DNA of 17,222 nt from contig CAZITQ010000207.1 in NCBI GenBank assembly GCA_964542165.1, positions 1 to 17,222 on the forward strand. The letters are read 5' to 3'. How positions within the stretch are numbered: position 1 is the first letter of the stretch; the number at the start of each line of letters is the position of its first letter. This document shows positions 7,104-14,107 of this stretch, one piece after another. This DNA is from CAYTBN01 sp964542165. GTDB lineage: Bacteria > Myxococcota_A > UBA796 > UBA9615 > CAYRNR01. Below the pieces are notes generated by a model, which worked only from the letters and a program-made list of their open reading frames with translations, did not search any database and had not been told where the DNA came from. The position numbers and the translations under genes were made by a program.

Positions 7104-7112
7104 GGGCAGACC

Positions 7113-8279
7113 ATGCGTACTGCCCTGTTCGTCCTGTGCTCCGTCTTCACCGCCAGCCAGATCGCCGCACCGCCATCCGCTCGGGCCGAGGAAGAAGCTC
7201 GCAGGGTCCTGGTCTGGGACAACGCCCGACTACACCTCGCCCCGGACGAAGGAAGCCGGTGGATCCACCGGGCCAGCTGGGACGACGCCGAGCGGCCGGA
7301 TCGAACGGGAGAGGTCCAGGTCCTGGAGCTCGTCGGCGACCACGGAGCTTTCGTCCGGGTGACCCACCCGGGGAACCTCGACGCCACCTGCGCGAACTAC
7401 GGGGTTCCGTATGCCACCCAGGGCTACCGGCTGGATCTGTACGTCCGCAAGGCCGACCTGGCGCCCGTGCTCCTGCATCGGCAGAACATCAACTTCGCGG
7501 ACGGTACGGGGTACTCTCTGGTACCGGGCGTGCCCGTGCGTTCACGGGCGTGTCAGGGGGGGGCCTGCGCGGTTCTCGCGCGTTCCGAACTCTCCCTCTT
7601 CGAGCTGACCGTCCCGGAGGCCCATCTGGGGACCTCGTACTCCCCCGGTGAGCCCCAGGACCTCGGGGACGGGACGGGGGACACGCTCCTGTCTTACGCC
7701 GACCTCCAGATGGATGAAGAGCCGGTGAAACGCCGGCCGGCGCACCGGAGCCTGCTCGAGGTCAGGGATCGGGCGCCCCATGCACTCGGCGCCCTGGTCA
7801 CGCTACAGGGCCCGTGCGGCGAGTACCGGGTCGCCGTGGGGGAGGACGCCTTCGTCGATCCGGAGATGAAGTCCGCATTGCTCGCGTTGATCGGGACCGT
7901 CGGCGACCGTGCGCAGGACGAAGAAGCGCGGGTGGTGCCCGCGGACACCCCCCTCGAGTACCCCGACGGCAGCGCGGCGGGCACCGTCGTGGAGGAGCAG
8001 GTCTTCTTCGGCGACGACCTCCGGCCCCTGAAGGACGACGCGACCGGACGGCTGTGTACGGGCCTGCTCCTGGGGGAGTGGCTCGAGCACAGGGCGCCCG
8101 CCGGGGAGCGAACGCTGGTCCTGTGCGTCCAGCCTGCTCAAATCCGAACCGAGATGCGCCCGCGGCGATCCAGCGTGGCCGACCTCCTGGCCGACCCCAA
8201 GCCGCTCGAGGATCTGGACGAGGTGGTGAGGAACATGCCCGGCGGCGATCGCGGGGGGAACGGGCCGGGAGACGAATGA
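7113..8279 (+). CDS. exported six-cysteine SH3-like protein, paralogue 1
   Basis: A 388-residue protein, first gene of the caspase operon. There is a Sec signal peptide with probable cleavage after ARA at residue 25. The mature N-terminus (VLVWDNARLHLAPDEGSRW, then GEVQVLELVGDHGAFVRV) resembles a bacterial SH3 (SH3b) fold, which often binds peptidoglycan or proteins. It has six cysteines after the signal, in TCANYG, ACQGGAC, GPCGEYR, RLCTG and VLCVQ. All six recur in the next gene, suggesting three disulfides formed in the periplasm. A strong shared motif is YRVAVGEDAFVD (about 240-250). No catalytic signature is visible. No clear ribosome binding site precedes the ATG. Its stop overlaps the next start (ATGA at 8276-8279), so the pair is probably translationally coupled. 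The SH3 assignment is an inference; the rest of the protein is unrecognised. Confidence 0.8.
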   Translation: MRTALFVLCSVFTASQIAAPPSARAEEEARRVLVWDNARLHLAPDEGSRWIHRASWDDAERPDRTGEVQVLELVGDHGAFVRVTHPGNLDATCANYGVPYATQGYRLDLYVRKADLAPVLLHRQNINFADGTGYSLVPGVPVRSRACQGGACAVLARSELSLFELTVPEAHLGTSYSPGEPQDLGDGTGDTLLSYADLQMDEEPVKRRPAHRSLLEVRDRAPHALGALVTLQGPCGEYRVAVGEDAFVDPEMKSALLALIGTVGDRAQDEEARVVPADTPLEYPDGSAAGTVVEEQVFFGDDLRPLKDDATGRLCTGLLLGEWLEHRAPAGERTLVLCVQPAQIRTEMRPRRSSVADLLADPKPLEDLDEVVRNMPGGDRGGNGPGDE

Positions 8280-9478
8280 GGCGTCCCGTCCACCCGGGCG
8301 CCATCGCCGCCCTGCTCGCCTGCCAGGCCATCGCCGTGCTGACCCCGATCCCCGCTCGTGCCGGCGACGATCCACGCTTCGCGCTGGTGTGGGACAACGC
8401 GCGATTACACCACCGGCCGGACGCGACGAGTCCCTGGGTCCGCCTGTTCACCTTCGACGACGCCAGCCGCCCGGACCGCACCGGTCAGGTGCACGTGATG
8501 CAGCTGCTCGGCGAAGAGGGGGACTTCGCGCGGGTGGCCAACCTCCAGTACCTGGACGGCACCTGCTCCAACTACGGCACCCACCAGCACGCGTACGGGT
8601 TCCAGCTGGAGCTGTACGTGGCCAGGGCGGATCTGGCGCCTGTACTCCACAGGCGGACCCAGATCGATTTCGACGACGGCACCGGGGTGGACCTGGATCC
8701 GGGCGTGGCCCTGCGAACCGGGACGTGCGCCGACGAGACCTGCGGGGTACTCGCGCGGGTCGACGGCGTCCTCCTCGACCTGGAGATTCCCGAGGGACAC
8801 GTGGACCGGTGGTACTCCCCCGATGCGACGCGCGGGGTGGGCAACTGGACCGGTGAGCGGATCCGTCTGAGCGCGCCGATCCTCCTGGACGGGAGGCCCG
8901 TGGAGCGGCTGGACGGCCACCACACCCTCCAGGACGTCCGGAACCGGGAGCCCCTGCCCTCGGGTGCCCTGGTCACCGTGGACGGCATGTGCGGCAACTA
9001 CCGCTTCGCCGTGGGCGAGGATGCCTTCGTCGACTCCTCCGACGCCCAGGGACTGCTGGCCCTGCTGGGCTCGATGGGGGGGGGCACCCAGGTGGACGCC
9101 ATGGCTCACGTGGTGCCTGCGGGCACGCCCATGGAACACCCCGACGGCAGCCCAGCCGGGCGGGTGGTGGACGAGCAGGTCTTCTTCACCGGAGGCCTGG
9201 AGCCGCTTCCGGGGGACGGCACCGACCGCCTCTGCACATCCCTCCTCCTGGGCGGCGGGTTCGACTCCCTGGCGCCGATGGAGGAGCGGACCCTGCCCCT
9301 GTGTTTCCAGCCCGGTCACGTCCGGCGGGAGATGCGGAAGCGAGAGGATCCGGGACTGGACTCGTTGTTCGGTGCCGAATCGCTGGAGGACATCGGCGAG
9401 GTGCTCCGCAACACCCCGGGGGTGGAGGTCGCTCCCGCCCGGGACGACGACGGGGGACCCCAGGAAGACAGCCCATGA
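8276..9478 (+). CDS. exported six-cysteine SH3-like protein, paralogue 2
   Basis: A 400-residue tandem paralogue of the preceding protein. By eye about half of the positions match over the whole length, so this is an old duplication. The start at 8276 overlaps the upstream stop in ATGA. The Sec signal is probably cut after ARA at residue 29. Shared features are LVWDNARLH with the SH3-like opening, NYG after the first cysteine, the six cysteines (GTCSNYG, GTCADETC, GMCGNYR, RLCTS, PLCFQ), YRFAVGEDAFVD, PDGSPAGRVVDEQVFF, and a C-terminal LEDIGEVLRNTPG that matches LEDLDEVVRNMPG. The C-terminal tail is acidic (ARDDDGG). The two could form a heterodimer or recognise two related ligands. Function is unknown. 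It overlaps the next gene by ATGA at 9475-9478. Confidence 0.8.
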   Translation: MRRPVHPGAIAALLACQAIAVLTPIPARAGDDPRFALVWDNARLHHRPDATSPWVRLFTFDDASRPDRTGQVHVMQLLGEEGDFARVANLQYLDGTCSNYGTHQHAYGFQLELYVARADLAPVLHRRTQIDFDDGTGVDLDPGVALRTGTCADETCGVLARVDGVLLDLEIPEGHVDRWYSPDATRGVGNWTGERIRLSAPILLDGRPVERLDGHHTLQDVRNREPLPSGALVTVDGMCGNYRFAVGEDAFVDSSDAQGLLALLGSMGGGTQVDAMAHVVPAGTPMEHPDGSPAGRVVDEQVFFTGGLEPLPGDGTDRLCTSLLLGGGFDSLAPMEERTLPLCFQPGHVRREMRKREDPGLDSLFGAESLEDIGEVLRNTPGVEVAPARDDDGGPQEDSP

Positions 9479-10314
9479 CGCCAACTCGACTCCCCGTCCT
9501 TCTGATCCTGGTCACCCTCCTGCCCCCGACGTGGGCCCGGGCGGGCGATCCCCTGGACGGCCCCGGCCTCAAGGCCCACCTGGCCTCCATCGACGGCTGG
9601 CTCGACATGCGCAAGGGGGCGGCGCTGCCCGTGCTGACCGACGGCGAGTACGCCACACTTGCCGCGGGCAAGGGGGTGCTCAGCGAACAGGTCGACGACG
9701 ACAGCAAGCTGATCCGCGCGACCTTCTTCCGCCTCGTCGAGGTGGAGGCCTGGCGGCTCTGGGTCGGCTTGGCGGACTGCAACCAGCACGATCAGTTCAT
9801 GCCCCACGTCCAGGAGAGCGTGGTGCTCGAGGAGGGCAGCAACGGCAAGCTGACCTACCAGTTCCTCTCCCTGCCCATGGTCAAGGCCCGCCAGTGGGTC
9901 GTGCGGGGCTGGGACAACGGGCCCCTGTGGCAGACCTCGGGGGGCAAGGTCTGGGAATCCGCCTGGGTCCTGGAGCCGAACAGCGACGACGTGGCCAATC
10001 GCTTCCGGGAGGCCGGCGCGATCCCGGGCGTCACCGACGAAGAGATGGCCGAGGGCATCTACACCACCGTCAACGAGGGCTACTGGCTGCTGGTGGAGCT
10101 CCCCGACGACCAGGTGCTGGTCGCCTACCAGGCATTCTCCGACATCGGCGGCAAGGTCCCGGCCTGGCTGATCAACGAGATGGGCCCCCCGGGCCTGGCC
10201 CGCATGGTCCAGAAGATGGACGAGCGGGGGCGGGTGATCGAGCAGCACTACGCCAACGGCGAACCGCCGCCGCCGGCGCCCGACGGGTCTGCGCTGCCGC
10301 AGCTCGCGCCCTGA
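9475..10314 (+). CDS. exported START/SRPBCC-like protein
   Basis: A 279-residue protein whose ATG overlaps the preceding stop. The Sec signal peptide ends in ARA at residue 23. The mature chain has a helix-rich lead (LDGPGLKAHLASIDGWLDM). From about residue 75 it has the pattern of START/SRPBCC helix-grip proteins: ATFFRLVEVEAWRLW, then CNQHDQFMPHVQESVVLE, QFLSLPMVKARQWVVRGW and a long C-terminal helix with WLINEMGPPGLARMVQKM. Such folds hold a hydrophobic ligand, often a lipid, in a deep cavity. The C-terminal tail is Pro-rich. The lipid-binding role follows only from the fold guess. It is placed between the SH3-like pair and the caspase gene, which starts 16 bases downstream, so it is probably part of the same exported system. 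Confidence 0.7.
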   Translation: MTPTRLPVLLILVTLLPPTWARAGDPLDGPGLKAHLASIDGWLDMRKGAALPVLTDGEYATLAAGKGVLSEQVDDDSKLIRATFFRLVEVEAWRLWVGLADCNQHDQFMPHVQESVVLEEGSNGKLTYQFLSLPMVKARQWVVRGWDNGPLWQTSGGKVWESAWVLEPNSDDVANRFREAGAIPGVTDEEMAEGIYTTVNEGYWLLVELPDDQVLVAYQAFSDIGGKVPAWLINEMGPPGLARMVQKMDERGRVIEQHYANGEPPPPAPDGSALPQLAP

Positions 10315-10330
10315 GGAGCTGGAATCGCCC

Positions 10331-13300
10331 ATGGATTGCAGAGCCGCCGGCCGCACGCCCCCGGGGTCGGCGTTCCTCCCACGGGTTCTCGCGGTCGTGT
10401 TGCTGTGCTTCAGCGGTGCGGCGGACGCCGCCGGTCCGCAACTCGTGGCGTCGCTGGGTCATCCAGGTTTCCTCACGGGGACGGCGCTCTCGTCCGACGG
10501 GCGCTGGCTGGCCACCTGTTCGGGTGGCGAGAGTACGGTTCGAATCTGGGACACGGGCAGCGGGGTCGAGATCCAGCGGTTCCGGACCGGGGCGAGATGG
10601 ACGAGGCTCGCGTTCATTCCCGGTGATTCCAGGCTGGTCATCGGTGACGAGGCGGGGTCGCTGCGGATCTGGGATGTGGAGACGGGACTCGCGCTGCCGC
10701 CCCTGGTCGACAACCTGGGGGAAGTCTCCGCGATGGACATTTCGCGGAACGGTCAGCGGATTCTCGTCGGAGTGAGCGACCATCTCGTCCTCCTCCTTGA
10801 CGCGAACACGGGCTCGGAGCTCGGTCGTCTCGAGGGCCACGAGGAGAGGATCTCCGCGGTCGAGTTCACCGACGATGGCCGCCGGGCGGTCACGGGCAGC
10901 GCTGACGGCACCGCGATCGTGTGGGACCTGCCGACGGGCGAGGCGTTGGTGCGCCTGCAGACCTCGAGCGAGCGATGGTCGGTGGAGGCGATCGCGGTCT
11001 CGAAGGACGGATCGCTGTTCGCGACGGGTGGCGATGTCCCGGGGACGGTCGTCCTCTGGGACGCCGCAACCGGGGAGGTCGTCCGGCGCCTCGAGGCGCA
11101 CTCCGACCAGGTCCTGGCCCTGGCGATGGTAGACGGGCTCCTGGTGAGCGCGGGGATGGACCACACGGCCAGGGTGTGGGACCTCCGGACCGGCGAGGAG
11201 CGCCTCGTCCTCTCCGCCCACGAGTCGGGCGTCTGTTCCGTGGAGATCGATCCAGGACGCAATCGGCTGTTCACGGGAAGCTGGGACAACAGCGTCGGTG
11301 TCTGGGATCTGGACGACGGCGAACTCCTGGACCACTGGGAGCGCAGGGTCGGCCAGGTGCGAGTCCTCGGATTCAGCGCGGATGGATCCCACCTCACCGC
11401 AGTGAGCGAAACATTCGAGACCTCCTTGTGGGACCTCGAAACCGGCGCCCTCGCCGCGGTCGCACCGGTGGATTGGCCATTGCGGAGCTTGTCGTCCGAT
11501 GGACGATGGATGCTCCTGGCCGATTCCACCGGCGAGCTGACGATCGCCCCGCCCGCGGCAGAACTGACCGAGGTCGAGCGCGCAAACCACGGACTGCTTC
11601 ACGGCATGGTCGTGGCGTCCGCTGAAGGGGACCGGGTTCTGACCACCGGGCTGGAGAATGTCGCCCAGCTCTGGGACGTCGGGAATCACGAGGTGGTCCG
11701 TGAATTCCGCGGACATTCGGGCCCGGTGACCGGGATTGCGCTGTCCGGGGACGGTCGCCACGCGCTGACCGGCAGCGCGGATGGGACCTGTCGACTCTGG
11801 GATGTGAAGACCGGCAGCGAGCTTGCCGTGTATCAAGATCCCCGAGGCGGTGCCCCGGACTACGTTGCCTTCGTCCCCACCCAGGACGCCTTGATGCTGC
11901 TCAATCGCTCCCTCGACGTGGTCCAGATCCTGGATCTCGAAACAGGAAACGAGATCCGGCGTTTCGAGGGGATGGCGCGCACGTCGATAGCGAGGATGAC
12001 AGCGGATGGTTCCCTCCTCGTGACCGGGCACGATGACGGCACCCTCACGATCTGGGACGTGGACAGCGGCACCATCGTGCACCAGCATCGCGCCCACACG
12101 TCCCACGTCGTCGCCCTCGCTTTCTCCCCCGACCGGTCCCTGCTGGCGTCCGGCAGCGTCGATGGCACCACGCGCCTCTGGCGAACCACCGACGGGGAGG
12201 AGCTCTGCTACCTGGTTTCGTTCCTCGATGGTTCCTGGGCCGTGGGGGATCAGGAGGGCCGATTCGACAGCTCGGAGCTCGGAGACGTCTCCGGACTGTA
12301 CTGGGTGGTGGGAACGGAACCGGTGGAGCTGGCCCAGCTGGCAGACCGCTACTTCGAGCCCGGTCTGCTGCGCCGCATCCTCCACGGGGAGCCGCTGCGC
12401 CAGCTGCCGCCCATCGACACCCTGGAAATCCACCCGGCGCTGGAGCTGACCGCTCCCCTCGGCGGCGAGGGAGTACTGCGCTGTCGACTCGAGGACCGCG
12501 GTGGTGGAATCGGGCGCGTCCAGGTCTTCGTCAACGGCAAGGAGTTCCTGGAGGATGCCCGAGATCCGGCCCTCCTCCCCAGGGACGGCGAGCTGGGACT
12601 GACCATCGATCCGTCCGGGGCGCCAGGCCTCGTCCCCGGTGCGGAGAATCAGATCCGCGTCGTCGCCTGGAACGAGGACGGATATCTGTCCGGACGGGGG
12701 GCCGTCGTGCAATGGACCGCTCCGGGCGAGGCGGCGGATCACCCCCTCTCCCTGTGGGCCTTGGTGGCGGGCGTCTCGGACTACGAGGGAGAGGAGCTGG
12801 ACCTGCGGTTCGCCGCCGAGGACGCGGCGGCCTTCGCCGATGCGCTGGAGCTGGCCGCTCAGCGGCTATTCGGGGTCGACAACGCGAGGGTGATCCGTTT
12901 GACCGATGGGCCTGAGGCGGGGGGCATCCGCCCCTCAGCTCACTCCCTGGCCACGGCGTTCGAGCAGCTGACAGCCGCGGATCCCAGGGACGTCGTCGTT
13001 GTGTACCTTGCTGGACACGGCGTGGCCACGCGCGACCCGGAAGACGGGTACGCGTTCCTGACCGCCGATGCCCGCGACCTCGCCGAGGTGGGATCCGCCG
13101 ATCCCGTGGTCCTGGGGAGGGTGGCGGTCACATCGAGCCAGCTGACCGAGTGGTTCAAGCGGATCCCGGCGCACAAGCAGGTCTTGATCCTGGACACCTG
13201 CGCGGCAGGGGAGTTCGGCACGGATCTGTCCGCAGCGCGGGAGCTGGATCCCCAGCCACTCCAGGCCATCGACCGTCTCCGACGGCGGACCGGCTTCCAC

Positions 13301-13918
13301 GTCCTGATGGGCTCCTCGGCGGACCAGGTCAGCTACGAGTCCACCCGCTATGGCCAGGGACTGCTGACCTACGCACTGCTGGAGGCGATGCGGGGCGGCG
13401 CGTTGCGAGAGGGAGAGTATGTGGACGTGAGCCTGCTCTTCCAGTACGCCGCAGACCGGGTTCCGGACCTCGCGAGGGACGTCGGGGGCGTCCAGCGACC
13501 GACCATCGCGGCGCCGCGGGGCGCCAGTTTCGACGTTGGACGGCTCACAACCGATGATCGGCGAAAGGTTCGGCTCCACGAGGTCAAGCCGGTGGTCCTG
13601 CGACCCCGGGCCCACGACGGGAAGGCCCAGTTCGACAGCCTCTCGCTGGAGCCCAGCTTACGCTCCACGTTGGCATCCCACTCCGCCTTCGGCGCGAACG
13701 GGAAACTGGTCCACGTGGACGCGGACGAGTTCCCCGGCGCCGTCACCCCGGTGGTCGTCTACCGATCCCGGGGAGAACGCCTCTCCGCCGTGGTGCAACT
13801 CGTGCGGGACGGCGAGAGCATCGCGCGCCTGAAGATCCCCCCCGCCGACAATCCCGGCGACCTCGCAGGCGCGGTGGCCGATGCGGTCGTCCACCACCTG
13901 ACCTCGACGTCCCCCTGA
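10331..13918 (+). CDS. exported WD40-repeat caspase (peptidase C14) protein
   Basis: A 1195-residue protein with a predicted Sec signal peptide (core LPRVLAVVLLCF, cleavage near ADA at residue 33). Residues 40-620 hold fourteen WD40 blades, enough for two seven-bladed propellers. Blade ends are near 73, 113, 156, 198, 243, 283, 325, 367, 405, 448, 490, 534, 574 and 616. Blades 3, 9, 12 and 14 are degenerate. A linker follows (about 625-690: FLDGSWAVGD, then RYFEPGLLRRIL), then an Ig-like domain (about 698-795). The C14 caspase domain (about 806-1040) has the catalytic pair His896 in YLAGHG and Cys957 in LILDTCAAG, both intact, and GSSADQVSYES after them. An extra domain (1072-1195) ends the chain. 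It is probably an active cysteine protease whose propellers bind a partner or signal. The target and activation are unknown. The ribosome binding site is distant (AGGAG at 10314-10318). Confidence 0.9.
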   Translation: MDCRAAGRTPPGSAFLPRVLAVVLLCFSGAADAAGPQLVASLGHPGFLTGTALSSDGRWLATCSGGESTVRIWDTGSGVEIQRFRTGARWTRLAFIPGDSRLVIGDEAGSLRIWDVETGLALPPLVDNLGEVSAMDISRNGQRILVGVSDHLVLLLDANTGSELGRLEGHEERISAVEFTDDGRRAVTGSADGTAIVWDLPTGEALVRLQTSSERWSVEAIAVSKDGSLFATGGDVPGTVVLWDAATGEVVRRLEAHSDQVLALAMVDGLLVSAGMDHTARVWDLRTGEERLVLSAHESGVCSVEIDPGRNRLFTGSWDNSVGVWDLDDGELLDHWERRVGQVRVLGFSADGSHLTAVSETFETSLWDLETGALAAVAPVDWPLRSLSSDGRWMLLADSTGELTIAPPAAELTEVERANHGLLHGMVVASAEGDRVLTTGLENVAQLWDVGNHEVVREFRGHSGPVTGIALSGDGRHALTGSADGTCRLWDVKTGSELAVYQDPRGGAPDYVAFVPTQDALMLLNRSLDVVQILDLETGNEIRRFEGMARTSIARMTADGSLLVTGHDDGTLTIWDVDSGTIVHQHRAHTSHVVALAFSPDRSLLASGSVDGTTRLWRTTDGEELCYLVSFLDGSWAVGDQEGRFDSSELGDVSGLYWVVGTEPVELAQLADRYFEPGLLRRILHGEPLRQLPPIDTLEIHPALELTAPLGGEGVLRCRLEDRGGGIGRVQVFVNGKEFLEDARDPALLPRDGELGLTIDPSGAPGLVPGAENQIRVVAWNEDGYLSGRGAVVQWTAPGEAADHPLSLWALVAGVSDYEGEELDLRFAAEDAAAFADALELAAQRLFGVDNARVIRLTDGPEAGGIRPSAHSLATAFEQLTAADPRDVVVVYLAGHGVATRDPEDGYAFLTADARDLAEVGSADPVVLGRVAVTSSQLTEWFKRIPAHKQVLILDTCAAGEFGTDLSAARELDPQPLQAIDRLRRRTGFHVLMGSSADQVSYESTRYGQGLLTYALLEAMRGGALREGEYVDVSLLFQYAADRVPDLARDVGGVQRPTIAAPRGASFDVGRLTTDDRRKVRLHEVKPVVLRPRAHDGKAQFDSLSLEPSLRSTLASHSAFGANGKLVHVDADEFPGAVTPVVVYRSRGERLSAVVQLVRDGESIARLKIPPADNPGDLAGAVADAVVHHLTSTSP

Positions 13919-14107
13919 CGCCGGTCTCGGCCTTCCCACGCCTCGCGATCCGACCGTTTGCGACAACCCCTTGGACAGACGCGACAAAGGCGACGTGTCC
14001 TGTATTCACCCGTCGATTCCTCGCCCAACATCAGGGGTGAACGACGGGCACGGACCGGACCGAGCGGGTCGGCCGGACGTCCCGGAGACGATGGAAGGGA
14101 TGTTGCG

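Noticed and set aside
10172..12742. Long open frame on the minus strand (856 codons)
   Set aside because: It lies opposite the WD40 region, which has clear repeats. Its product shows no recognisable domain.
13919..14107. Promoter for the FG-GAP gene
   Set aside because: TTGGAC (13971) and TGTATT (14001) are 24 bases apart, too far for a standard promoter. Nothing else in this 189-base spacer was convincing.
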